Shown here one piece after another: positions 1 through 10,629 of a stretch of 64,000 nt of DNA. The stretch is from Macrothele yani (taxonomy: Eukaryota; Arthropoda; Arachnida; Araneae; Macrothelidae), in assembly GCA_039090855.1 (NCBI GenBank), contig CM077023.1, positions 83,055,127-83,119,126 on the forward strand, written 5' to 3'. Numbering within the stretch: the first letter of the stretch is position 1; each line of letters begins with the position of its first letter. The position numbers and the translations under genes were made by a program. The notes under the pieces were generated by a model, which saw only the letters and a list, made by a program, of their open reading frames with translations, searched no databases and was not told the DNA's origin.

Positions 1-129
1 GGTAAACAGAAAACAGAACAGAGCTAACAAAACGCGACAGGATAGTTCTTCAAAGGACTATCAACATTTTTTAACTCCAGCACACCGTATTTGACACTAT
101 TGGGACTAATGTTAGTACAAGTACAGTGC

Positions 130-720
130 GCTGTACGACATGGGTTACATCGGTCGAGCAGCCACCAACAAGTTGCTAATCACATCGACTAATGTCACAC
201 GCCGATTAACGTGGTGAAAAGAACGTCGATTTTGGACTTCAGCTCAATGTAAAACTGTGCTACGGACTGAAAAGTCACAGTATACTGTCTACATCAAATG
301 CGAAGGCCAGAAGAAAACTATCTTTCGGACTGTAAAGTCCCGACTGTGATGTTTGGTGGAGGCCACGTGGGCATGGAGCTGTTTTTCATGGTTCGATTTG
401 GACCTATTAGACGAATTCTAGATAACCATGTGTGCTGTGACGTCGTAGATAGTTATACACTAAAAACATTGTTGCAGTACTTTGGAAAAGGCCCATACCT
501 CTATCAGAAAGAGAACGCACCATGTCATACTGCTTACCTTGTTACAGACTTGTTTGAGGACATGGGCGTAGAGAAGTTGGACTAGCCAGCCCAGAATACT
601 GACTTGAACGCTATAGAGAATCTCTTGGGCGAAGTGGATCGTTGAATGTGTGAAAAAAAGAGATCGCTCAACAAATAAAGCTGAACTGATCACTGCTTTG
701 AAGGCCGGAAGAAATCGACG
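130..720 (+). pseudogene. Tc1-like transposase relic
   Basis: Decayed DDE transposase. The open stretch from about 298 to 582 contains a GGGHVGMELFF-like block, where Tc1 proteins have GGGSVMVWG, then YQKENAPCHTA, where the family has the catalytic QQDNAPxH; the catalytic Asp is replaced by Glu here. After the stop at 583 the same frame continues with PAQNTDLNAIENL, the counterpart of PAQSPDLNPIEHL that carries the third catalytic residue. The N-terminal DNA-binding half is barely recognisable. No terminal repeats were found. It is inactive: a stop and an altered active site. Confidence 0.72.
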
Positions 721-1044
721 AACGTAAAGAAAAGAATAAAAAAAATAAAAAAACTACTGATGGAGTGTATTCCAGGAAGATTAGAAGCCATCATAAGGGC
801 TTACGTTTTCAGCACACAATATTAAATTTCCTATAAATAAAGATCTGTATATATCCAAGTGTCCGGATATTAATTGTGGCACAGTGTACAATAGGAACAG
901 GTACTAGAGTGAGTCAGTTATCCACTGAAGTTCTAATTTCTGTTCAATTTGCTGTATTACTTGTTGCGCGCACATGTGTTAACGTTGTGTTCACTGTCCT
1001 CAGTGTGGTGGACGTTTGACCTTGATTAACCATTTCTTGTACTG

Positions 1045-1700
1045 TTGTGGTTTTAACATGTTCGCTCCGTATGCATCAAAGAACTGCGAGTTTTTTGAAG
1101 CTACGCCAGGGATTGAAATTCATCGAAGGCTTTCAACCCAGCATGGATGTAGTATTATGCCATAGTTGTGTCTGCGCGAATAGATTTCAAAGATCAAAAA
1201 ATGGTCACACGACTGTAACGCATGAAGTAGAAGCCTGACGCCAGCCCTCGTCCACTCATGATGGAAACGTTGAGAAAGTCCGTGCCATAGCAAATAGAGG
1301 GGTGCTTATTGATGAAGTGAAATCACATGCAAATTGCCACTGTTCTACTTATAAAATCATCCACAACAGACTTAACTTGCGTAAAGTCTGTGCCAAATGA
1401 GTATCTGAGTTTTTATAGAAATACAAAAAGTAACTGTTGGTCACACTGTTGAACCGTTCAGCTAATGATTCTTGAGATATTGGAGAATCCTCCATATATT
1501 CGTGATCTCGACACTTTGGTCTGTTACCTGTTTGGCTCACTCAAAGACGCCCTAAATGGTAATAGATTTTCCACGGACCAAAGGATGAAGAAAACGGTGA
1601 ATGCGTGGTTCGAGTTTCGGCAAAAATATTATTTTTCGGACGGCACAGAGCAGCTCATTTAACGCTCAACCAAGTGCATAGGAAACTATGTTGAAAAATG
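1045..1700 (+). pseudogene. mariner-like transposase relic with internal deletion
   Basis: Pieces of a mariner (SETMAR-like) transposase lie in shifting frames. Near 1110 is IHRRLSTQHG, like the HTH_48 start of this family. Near 1265-1400 the frame reads GNVEKVRAIANRG, then IIHNRLNLRKVCAK, which matches the usual linker and the block before the catalytic domain. From about 1500 the frame gives YLFGSLKDALNGNRF and later YYFSDGTEQLI, the C-terminal block normally after the catalytic centre. The central catalytic part is missing, so this is an internally deleted copy. Inverted ends were not identified. Confidence 0.7.
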
Positions 1701-1954
1701 TCTTTGTAAGTTTAGAGTTGTGGTAGCAATTTAATTTACAATACACAACTGTTTATAAAAATTGCAACACTAAGATAGACACGAAATAACGAAATGGCAG
1801 ATTGCTTACACTACAAGACATGAACGATCAGAAATGCATTGTTATAGTGGCAGAGGAAGACACAGCATTCAATATCCAGTGTACCTGCTACGAGTGGATA
1901 TAACTGCGCGTACGCGGCGTGGCATTAACCTGAGGAGATTCTGAATGTGGTTCT

Positions 1955-2160
1955 TTTTTTTTCTTTTGATTGGAGGTTTAACGACCACCGTGAGCAACTC
2001 AATGGGCTATAAGCAGTCGCCCGTCCCTAATTTAGGGTCACTGGTTCCAGGGAAAGAAGAGAGCCAGTGCCGTAAGACAAACACAACATCCATGCCTGAC
2101 CGGGATTTGAACCCGGACCCCTTACGGACGAATGATCAGAGGCCTGCGCCACCAGGGCGG
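1955..2160 (-). mobile_element. tRNA-derived SINE (full length)
   Basis: Member of the dominant SINE of this window. Read on the minus strand it starts with a tRNA-like head (A box GGCGCAG-like, damaged here; B box GGTTCAAATCC-like), then a conserved body and an A-rich tail (T run at 1951-1960 on plus). It is flanked by a 14-bp target duplication, CTGAATGTGGTTCT, at 1941-1954 and 2161-2174, which proves a TPRT-style insertion into the surrounding Tc1 relic. Confidence 0.88.
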
Positions 2161-2363
2161 CTGAATGTGGTTCTGTGGAATAACTTGTAAAACTGCCTCT
2201 ATTCGGACCTAAATGCCATATTTGGTAGGTGCCAGCGTGTCCTGCCCGGGAAGTCGCCGAGTAACCATAGCCAAGAAATGTTCAAATGGGGATAAATCTG
2301 CAGAGTTTGCAGGAAAAGGAAAGAATTCCATATTACGGGCATCTAGGAGATCTAACACATTCC

Positions 2364-2572
2364 TCGCCTCTCGTGACGTAGTGGTATGAGCGCAGGTTTA
2401 TGACCATTCGTCCAAGATAGGTAAGGTTTGAGGCATGGATGTTGTGTTTGTCTTACGGCACTAGCTCTTTCCTTTCCCTGGAACTAGTGGCCCTAAATTA
2501 GGGACGGGCGACGATTTATAGCTCACGAGTTTCTCACGGAAGTCGTTAAAACAACCAAACAAACAAACAAAT
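2364..2572 (+). mobile_element. tRNA-derived SINE
   Basis: Plus-strand copy with head at about 2375 (GTGACGTAGTGG in the A-box position), a decayed B box, the body with CCCTAAATTAGGG at 2492, and the tail motif GTCGTTAAAAC followed by an (AAAC)n tail near 2550-2570. It lies inside the minus-strand Tc1 relic. Target duplication not clear. Confidence 0.8.
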
Positions 2573-3010
2573 CATCATCACGTGTGGCCAGGCGTTTCCT
2601 TGTTGAAAGATGGAGCCAAGTTTCGCCTGCAGATACGGTAAGGGTCCAAAATCTCCTCGATGTACCGCTGGTATTTCAGGGTTCCTGCAATGCGTATGAA
2701 ACGTGAACGAAACTCAAGAGCACTGCACACCATAACACTCCGTTTCGGAACCGTATGACACCCCGAAAGGTACGCCTCCAGCGGCCATTCACCAGAGCGT
2801 GTCCGTACAAGGGTACGTCTATTATAGTGCATCAGGTTAAATCGCAACTGGTCTGTGAACAGTATGCGGTGCCATTCGTCACGTCAATGTCTCGGTTTCT
2901 GACGTCAGCAGTATAGAGTCAATGTGAGTCGCAGCAACGGACGCGGGCGGGAGTCTTTTTTGCAGCAAACGGCGTCGAAACAAAGGATATAAAATTGAAC
3001 GGAGCTTGTG

Positions 3011-3970
3011 GAGATCCCTTGACGTGTGACTGACCTTGAGTATTACGCTAATTTTTGGGACGTGGCTTTGTGGTCCTCCATTCCAGTTTCATTCAAAATC
3101 AGTAGACATCCTTTATAGTGGATATTAATAGTAAATTTTAAGTTTCTAAATGAGTCCTTCAAGAGTCCAGAATTTACATATATGCATACGTACTCCAGGC
3201 TTCCAAAACAGGTATATATTGTAGATCAAGAGCAAGAATAAATGTATATAATCTTAGTAATTTAATTTTCAGAATCTTCCAAAGTTACGAAATCTCTTGA
3301 AGAGTAGATTATGCATCTTTCTTACGACATTTAAAAGTCCACTATATAAGTTTCAAAGTTGGCCGGTGGCCTATAACTTAAGAACTGCATTTTTTCATTT
3401 TAGTCTTGTTTCTGATCCCAACAAAGATCTCCTATAACTTCTTATCTTCACAGGTGGTCCGACCACATAAAAAAATAGCAGTTTCAACTACATAGCGTTT
3501 ATACATGTTCACTCAAGTTGAACACACAAGATGAGGTTTAAATTTTAATGAAATAACCAGGATTATTTTCATCTGGAAGTCTTAACTACTTTTAATATTA
3601 TGCAGTTCATCAGGTCTGACGCTTTTCAGATATTTTCGAAGGCATGTTAGCCACACGATACTTGATCTTAAGACGTTACTATTCGAAAAATGATCACCAT
3701 TTACATGACACTCGGTAAAAAGTGTTGAATCCCTAATGACATCTTCATCAGTTTTTAATTATCAGACGCTATGTGCGCTTTCTTTGATCTAAGTCACTTC
3801 ACAAGTCAATTTAAGGACAGTTTTTTTCATAAAAATGGTGATCATAATTAAAATGCTTCTGATTAATAATAATTCGATTATTGGTTTTTCATATACACAG
3901 ACATGAGATAAGTAAATAGATACCTGGTTTGTTAATAATATTTTTTTTTCTGTCCTCAAGGAATGGAAGG
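3011..3970. other. Unassigned AT-rich stretch
   Basis: No reading frame with recognisable similarity, no repeat of the families seen elsewhere, no RNA gene. The composition is AT-rich with scattered stops in all frames. Confidence 0.5.
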
Positions 3971-3990
3971 AGCTGTAGTTGTAGCTGGAT

Positions 3991-5095
3991 TTAATACCTG
4001 GTAGCGATACCCTTTGCAGTACGTAGAGCTTTCACCCTGTTAGGCGCTGTGGAAATGAGATCAGCAATGGTGCTCTGTATAATTTGAGCCCACGATTCAC
4101 GGCTCTAGGTGCTACGTGCTTCAAAACAATGCCAGCAGGTGTACTTTGTTGGCTGCTTCCTGTGGCATCCTTCTCAATTTCCCTTCTAATATGGCCCTTA
4201 GGTGTTCCATTGGTTTCATATCAGGTGTTCCATTGGGTTCATATCTACCAATTTGATGGTAGACAGTATACTGTCTACATCACATGCGAAGGCCGGGGCT
4301 TGGCCACGACAGTTTCTGAATGGTGTTTTGTTTGTGCCATGCTTAGGTAAGTTCTGCCCTATGACATGGAGCACCATTCACCATCAACAAGAAGGTAGCC
4401 TTTGACATCTGACCACTGGAGAATATTAGTAGCAGACCCCTCTCAAGGATGGTTATGTATTTTTGTGCATTCATGTTGCCTTCCCATTCTATGAAGACTG
4501 TCATACATATGGCTCCTCATATCATGACTGAAAAACCACCATGTTTCGCAGTTAGTTGCCTCTAGGTGCTTCAAACTGAATTTCTGACTGGGAAATCGCC
4601 ACACCCAGGCCCTACCATTTTCTGAAAATTATGCAAATCGGGACTCATTGGGGAACATGACAGTGTGCCAAAATGCTGAGGATCTCTCAATCATGTCTGT
4701 CGCCCATGCCAATCTGCAACGAAAATTTGCTTCTCGCTAAAGAGGTTTACGTCCAGCCGCTCTTCCAGGATAGCCAAGTCAATTAAGATACCGCTGAGCA
4801 GTACTGGAACTCACTTGGAGCTCTTCTACAATCTCAACGGCTCTGCTACGATTTTTGGTGTCCACAGAACGCTTGACAGCTTGAAGACACCTCTGTGATG
4901 GCCCAGGGCGACCCGTACGTGATGCTGGTGCATCTTTGCCTGCCTTCTTGAATTCCACTAGCACTCGATTAACTGTCGCAAGAGGAATTTGCAGATTTCG
5001 GCAATCTGACGTTGGCTGGCTCTGAGATGCGACTGCCCCATGATTCGTCCTCTCTGAAAGTCGATAAGTTCTTTGGCTGCCTTGGGTCGAAGCAT
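3991..5095 (-). pseudogene. Tc1-like transposase relic, near full length
   Basis: The minus strand starts at ATG 5095 with MLRPKAAKELIDFQRGRIMG, a typical Tc1 N-terminus (first helix-turn-helix), and can be followed in shifting frames to AKGIATRY and a stop at 3991-3993, close to the usual C-terminal end. Intermediate recognisable parts include HKNT-type and RNCRGQAPAFACD segments. Many frameshifts and stops make it a pseudogene. The stretch at 4260-4300 contains the short palindrome-bearing sequence that also occurs near 275-310. Confidence 0.68.
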
Positions 5096-5139
5096 GTTCG
5101 TTTGGTTGTCATCTACTCACTGACGTTATCCTGCAAAAT

Positions 5140-6050
5140 ATATTAATAGGGAATTCGAGCATTCAAAGCAATATAGACTCCAATACACAGCAAAAATGAC
5201 ATTACGACAGGTGTCTGTTTACTTATGTCATGTCTGTGTAAATTCACCAGACAATTTTTTCAGTTGTATTAAATGACATCTTCATGGTATCTTGTTCACG
5301 TTTGTAACTCCACTTTTCAGCTGAGTACAATTTTAGGAACTCAGTACAGATTTTGAAAAACAGAAAAGTTTCTTCGAATGGTCCACGGATCTTCTATGTA
5401 CAAAAAGCGATACTATCCTGTACATGACCTTTTTCTCAGTCCTGAGTAAATACTGCAATTTCTATTATTGATAACATTCTCTGACATATGCTATGAATCG
5501 CAGTTAGGGTGAATTTTATTGATTCCTTAAGTAACCTTACGTCTTTCTCGTTGATTTTATTGACATTTATTCATGCAGCATTGTGTAGAAGTGATATGAT
5601 TTAATTAATACCCGATTGTATGTTTACGATTTGCATTCATGCACGAGTTACTATCTTACTAATTTCCATTAATATTTTTCATTCCAATGGCAAGACTGCG
5701 ATACAGACACGACAATTATTAGGATGTTTTCCCCTTTAGAATTATACTTTTGTACACTCAGTGTTGTTAAAAATACCGGGAACCCTCAAAGGGAGCGCTT
5801 ATGATACAAAAAACATGCAAATAGGTATTTTTAAAGTAATGTAGACGACGGCCTACCAATTGACCAATAGATATAACATGAGGGCCACATTGAAGAAATT
5901 TTTATACATATTAGCATGGCTGGAGTACATCTGAAAGAAACTACAATTGTCAAGAACAATTTCCCAATTTCCCATTATTTCTTTAAAGAAAACCGTTTAA
6001 TTAATGCATCCTCCCAATTCTTACCCTTGGAACAGAGATATGGACCTTAA
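5140..6050. other. Unassigned AT-rich stretch
   Basis: I see no gene, no clear repeat and no RNA structure here. Confidence 0.5.
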
Positions 6051-6059
6051 CTATAAGAA

Positions 6060-6435
6060 AAAGCATACAAAGGCTTCAGACGACTCAATGAGCATGGAGA
6101 GATGCATGTTTGGTGTAATCAAGAAGCATAGGAAGAGGAACTCCTGGATCTGACAAGAGTTAATATGTATTATGATCAAAGTAAAAACCCTCAAGGGGCA
6201 ATGGACCGGACATTATTGCTAGAAGAACTCACCACTGTTTGACAAGTGAAATACTAGACTGGGTATCATGGGACGGGAAAAGACTCCGAAGAAGTCCACG
6301 TGGGACACGTGTGATGGAACTCAAAGGTATGCCAGAGTAAGATGGAAGAGAACTGCTCAAGACAGAGATTTGTGTAAAAGAGTTGGGGGAGACCTTCATC
6401 CAGCAGTGGACTGAGAATGTTTATGGATGCTATGT
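6060..6435 (+). pseudogene. RTE-type LINE 3' end, decayed
   Basis: In broken plus-strand frames the end of an RTE-like endonuclease/reverse transcriptase can be read: SMERCMFGVIKK near 6085, then KVKTLKGQWTGH near 6180, then RVRWKRTAQDRDLCKRVG and GDLHPAVD near 6340-6410. The KTLKWQWAGH and RxAQDRxxWRxLGE blocks are hallmarks of the C-terminal tail of RTE elements. The same tail, intact, occurs at 39009-39298 on the minus strand. This is a 5'-truncated relic with stops. Confidence 0.7.
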
Positions 6436-6439
6436 GTGG

Positions 6440-6990
6440 AAGAACGTCAGTATCCACAAAGTTCAAGTTCTACCTAAAATAACAGGATGGTTAACGACCT
6501 CCTTGAGCATTACAGATCTTCAGGAGCCTTAATTTAGGAAGCCCGATTCCGGGCACATTTCAAACCTACTTATAGGTAGGTCCGTTGATTTCTGCAATAA
6601 TTAATGAACGCGCTCGGTTCATGGTATACTTCCATGACTTCTGTTTCACCCTGTGATCTTAGCAACCCTTACACCTTCTTAAGGGTGATTAAAGCCAACA
6701 GAAAATATCACAGAATTAAAGCAAAATTTCATTTTGAAGTTACCGAGTTCAGTTTTCCAACGGGATGGGAATAGAAGTATGGGCGGTGGTGATAGCGAAG
6801 AGAGGTTGTAAAGCAGTAACATTTTTATTAACAAGACCGAATTTTCGGTTGTGACGAGCACGTCTTTTGAATCCTTTCCGACACGAATAAGATATTTCGA
6901 AGTTATTCATAGTCAAAGGAACTCATTACAGAAAATACAAAAAAATCAACCGCATTTCTACAATCGACAAAACATCTAGAAACAGGAAGA
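6440..6990. other. Unassigned stretch
   Basis: No gene recognised. The right edge grades into the tandem repeat that begins near 7000. Confidence 0.45.
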
Positions 6991-7553
6991 GTTACTTTCC
7001 ACCACTAGTGATTGAAAAGTCTGTTACGGAAATTAACAAATTGTGCTCAAAAAATTTATCTTGGCTGAAGGAACATATCAGAGACAAAGATTTTTATACC
7101 AGACAGTTAGAAGAACAGATATAGAAAAAAATAATATATAATTTTACGCCCCCTAGCAGAAAGCTTTTAAGTAATGGAAAAGTAGAAAATATGTGAAAGG
7201 TATTATTCACAGCAAAAGCTAGGTATATCAAAGAAAAATAATTTTTCAAATACGTCTCTTGGAAGCAGCGATAACGAGAAAAGGGTTTTGACATTTCTGG
7301 CCCCTAGCAGGTTTACTGTGCACTAGTTTGAAAAGATAATATTCCCCACATTTACTGTAACGAACGGCATACAGTGAAAAAAAGAAATTTTTCAAAAGGA
7401 TTTTTAGAAGTGGAGATACAGCATCAAACAGAAGAACACACTAACCCCACCTAGCGGCAGAACTATGAACTACAAAACCCCATGAGTAAAGGCAAAGTGT
7501 TCCACAATGTTAGTAGTATACGGCGTTCAAACATTTTTTTAAATCGGACTTTT

Positions 7554-7932
7554 TTTTATTGGGATTTAACACCCACAGTGAGCAACTCAGTGGGCTATAA
7601 GCAGTCACCCGTCCCTAATATAGAGTCACTGGTTCCAGGGAAGGGAGAGAACCAGTGCCGTACGATAAACACAACATCCATGCCTCATCGGGATTCGAAC
7701 CCGGACCCATCTCAAACGAACGATCCGAAGCCATCGCTTAGACCACTGCGCCACCGTGACGTCCTATAAGCAGTCGCCCGTCGCTAATTTTGGGTCTCTG
7801 GTTCCACGGAAGGGAGAAAAACAGTACCGTAAGACAAATTCAACATCCATGCCTCATCGGGATTCGAACGCGGACCCATCCCGGACGAATAGTCATAAGC
7901 CAGCGCTTAGACCACTGCGCCAACGGGACGAC
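7554..7932 (-). mobile_element. SINE dimer (two copies head to tail)
   Basis: Two minus-strand SINE units abut: 7556-7758 is complete, and 7763-7932 lacks its tail third. Each has a tRNA head with B box GGTTCGAATCC (the second reads CGTTCGAATCC) and an A box GGCGCAGTGG. A single 12-bp target duplication, AATCGGACTTTT, flanks the pair (7542-7553 and 7933-7944), so both units seem to have inserted as one RNA. Confidence 0.85.
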
Positions 7933-8017
7933 AATCGGACTTTTAAAAGTAGAGATAATAACAAAAACCGATAAGACGTTTGCGCCGCTAACGGGAAAAA
8001 TTGTGCACTAATTTTGG

Positions 8018-8231
8018 CTTTTTTTTTTTTTTTTTTTTGATTGAAGGTTTAACTCTATGGGATATAAGCAGGCGCCTATCCCTAATTTAATGCCACTGGT
8101 TCCAGGAAAGGGAGAGAGTCAGAGCCGTAAGACAAGCACAACATTAATGCTTTACGGGATTCGAACCTGGACCCTTCTCGAACGAATGGTCATAATACAG
8201 CGCTTAGACCACTGCACCATGAAAGGGGGGG
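8018..8231 (-). mobile_element. tRNA-derived SINE
   Basis: Minus-strand copy with a long T run (A tail) at 8019-8038 and a tRNA head with GGTTCGAATCC near 8160. An approximate 9-bp duplication, TAATTTTGG versus TAATTTTAG, flanks it (8009-8017 and 8232-8240). It lacks about 20 bp of the usual tail next to GTTTAAC. Confidence 0.82.
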
Positions 8232-9461
8232 TAATTTTAGCAATAAGTTTATACAAAATGTTTTACCAAAGATGTTTTACCAAAATGTTTTACCAAAAAA
8301 AGATATTGTTGCTAATATGCTGGAAACGGAAACGTGAATTTACGCGCTCTTAGTGGCACATGTGTACGTTAAGAAAAATTTGAAATTATATGCAAGATAT
8401 TTCGCACCCAACTCGCTGTCCGACACAGAATTTTTTTATTTTTTTGAAAATTGGACTGTTAGAAGCAGAGATATCGACAAAAATAAGATATACATCTACA
8501 CCTTTTGGTGGAAAAATTATACACTAATTTCAGCACTAAGTATTTTCAAAACGCTTGTCGTGGTGAGTGGTATCTGTCCACGACAGAATTTTTTAAATCG
8601 AGCTTTCGGAAGCGCAGATATTGCTGCAAATATATCAAAAACAAAAATATACACGATACACGTACGCTCTCTAGTGGCCAAACCAATCTTTAAAAAAAAA
8701 ATCGAAACTATAGGCAGAACATTTCTTTCTAAGAGCTCTATCCGATGTAAAAAGAATGTTTCAAATCGGACTTTTGGAAGCAGAGATATCGGGAATCTTT
8801 ATAGACGTCTGCACGGGCTGCTCTCTAACGGGAAAACTGTGCATTACTTGAAAAAGAAACTGTACCCGAAATAATCTTCGTTATAAATGGTATCGAATGG
8901 AAGAAAGAATGTTTTTAATGGGATGTTCAGAAGCAATTATACTGAATAAAATATATTATGAATTTGATAGCATCTGCATTTACACAGTCTGGTGGCAAAG
9001 TTGTGCATTGTAGAAAAACCGGAAAGCAAAGATCAACGTTTTCACATGTCAAGCTTCCCAATGCAGAAATAATTTTTCAAATCGAACTAATAGTTGCTGC
9101 TAAAGGGTGTCCATAGACGGACGGACGGACGGAAGGACAAAGTGATAACATAAGCACGATCTTTTCTTACAAAGGACGTGCTAAAAAATCGAATTGAAAT
9201 ACCTTTTAAACTACATGCATTTTGAGGAAATCAACTTTTGAGTTTAAATTAAATTTGACTTTTTCTTTAACGAAATCAAATTTGGTTTCATTTTGCGAGC
9301 TAATTTGAATCAATAGTATGGCGCATAAAATAAAGAACTGAGTATGGCACAAGTCCTTCAGCCAGCCGTACAAGTAGTTTCTTTTATCCAGCAGCAGTAT
9401 GCTAAATCTTTATAGACGTCTGCACGGGCTAGCTCTTTTGGGCAACTGTGGCTAGAAGAAA

Positions 9462-9612
9462 TCGTCCGTCGCTAATTTGGGGTCACTTGTTCCAGGAAAG
9501 GAATAGAACCTGCGCCGTAAAACAGCATCACCCATCCCTCCACGGGGATTAGAACAAGCTCCCAACTAGATTAGCTAGAAGCTGACGCTTCTGATCATTC
9601 AGCCACTAAACA
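9462..9612 (-). mobile_element. SINE fragment
   Basis: Minus-strand fragment with the body (CGTCGCTAATTTGGGG, then CCAGGAAAGG) and a decayed head. The tail part is missing. It follows a 27-bp sequence at 9409-9435 that also occurs at 8803-8829 in the tandem repeat. Confidence 0.65.
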
Positions 9613-9772
9613 TAATTTAACAACAATCGAAAATCAACCCCTAATTGAAATTAACACTGCAAGACAGAATTGAGTTGCAAAACTTCCCTATCGCAGCACT
9701 ACGGAACCTTGTGCGAAAATGTAGATAGATTGGAAATAATGGAGCGAACCAATTTCACAGAAAGTGATCTGT

Positions 9773-9778
<6 letters not shown>

Positions 9779-9805
<27 letters not shown>

Positions 9806-10014
9806 GATTGGAGGTTTAACGACCACCGTGAGCAACTCAATGGGCTATAAGCAGTCGCCCGTCCCTAATTTAGGGTCACTGGTTCCAGGGAAGGGAGAGA
9901 GCCAGTGCCGTAAGACAAACACAACATCCATGCCTCACCGGGATTCGAACCCGGACCCCTTTCCGACGAATGATCAGAGGCCATCGCTTAGACCACTGCG
10001 CCACCGGGGCGGCT
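9779..10014 (-). mobile_element. tRNA-derived SINE, well preserved
   Basis: One of the best copies. It has a long T run at 9777-9805 (A tail), the tail motif GGTTTAACGACCACC, body, B box GGTTCGAATCC, A box TGGCGCAGTGG and the 5' end GCCGCCCCGG. A perfect 11-bp target duplication, TCTGTGGACTT, lies at 9768-9778 and 10015-10025. Good condition suggests recent activity of the family. Confidence 0.92.
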
Positions 10015-10059
10015 TCTGTGGACTTGGACATGTGTTGTCATGGGTTTTCGCAAGTAAAA

Positions 10060-10625
10060 GCTGAAGCCTACTCATCCAGGTGATCCATGAACGTGTGAGT
10101 TCCAGTGTGCAAGCTGTGCCACAGCGTTGCACGTATTTAAATTTCATAGGGAAGCCAACTTTCACAAGCACGAGATAAGAGTTCATAATCAGCAATGGTT
10201 GTAATAATGGCGGGACATAAAAAGTGGAGTTTGAAAAGCTCGAAACTTCTGCTTCGGAACTGGAAATCACTCGTCAGTCTGTTTTCATTGAACGCAAGAC
10301 CATGCATATGATTCCAGAAAACTATTAGCAAAACTTCATTGTCTAAATCATAAAGCATGGTACTGGAAGTATTATGGTGCGGCTGTTTCTCGCATATAGA
10401 ATTGGTCCGTTTCGTTTCATACGTGTATTACCATGAACGGAAAAGAGTACCTAGATAACTCTGCACGTTTCAGTGCCTTTACGGAACGCTGAGGTGTAGG
10501 ACCATACTCATTTATGGCCAATAAAAAGTTGATGGCTTGGTTTGAGGACAACAACGCGTTTGTAACGGACTAGCCAGTTCAAAACCTCAATCTAAACCTG
10601 ACTGTACTCCTGTTTGTTAAACTGG
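10060..10625 (+). pseudogene. Tc1-like transposase relic
   Basis: From about 10355 the plus strand reads, in broken frames, VLEVLWCGCF (like SIMVWGCFS), then ITMNGKEYLDNSARF, then GPYSFMANKKLMAWFEDNNAFVTD and PVQNLNLN, the equivalents of the D-to-E part of a Tc1 catalytic domain. The second Asp region is deleted and several stops are present. The N-terminal half is not recognisable. Confidence 0.65.
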
Positions 10626-10629
10626 ACTG

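Larger units (their letters stand above)
1745..3010 (-). pseudogene. Tc1-like transposase relic interrupted by two SINEs
   Basis: On the minus strand the open stretch 2578-2847 contains RSVMVCSALEFRSR, then IRIAGTLKYQRYIEEILDP, which is the middle of the same Tc1 subfamily as the better copy at 25.6-27.0 kb. Sequence around 2240-2340 is a decayed version of the PWPARSPDLSPIEN region. Two SINEs split it, one in each orientation (near 1955-2160 and 2364-2572), so transposon death predates both SINE insertions. No intact reading frame remains. Confidence 0.65.
6990..9130. repeat. Degenerate ~155-bp tandem repeat, interrupted by SINEs
   Basis: A recurring core resembling TTCAAATCGGACTTTTGG followed by AAGCAGAGATATCG appears near 7085, 7240, 7394, 7540, 8440, 8592, 8758, 8912 and 9072. 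Between cores each unit carries a motif like CCTCTAGTGGGAAAATTGTG. Spacing is about 146-168 bp where no SINE intervenes. The units are well diverged. SINEs at 7554-7932 and 8018-8231 are inserted in it. The long open frame at 8353-8874 is a by-product of the repeat and does not look like a gene. Confidence 0.7.

Noticed and set aside
8353..8874. 173-residue open frame as a gene
   Set aside because: It lies entirely in the decayed ~155-bp tandem repeat, has biased AT-rich composition and no recognised domain.
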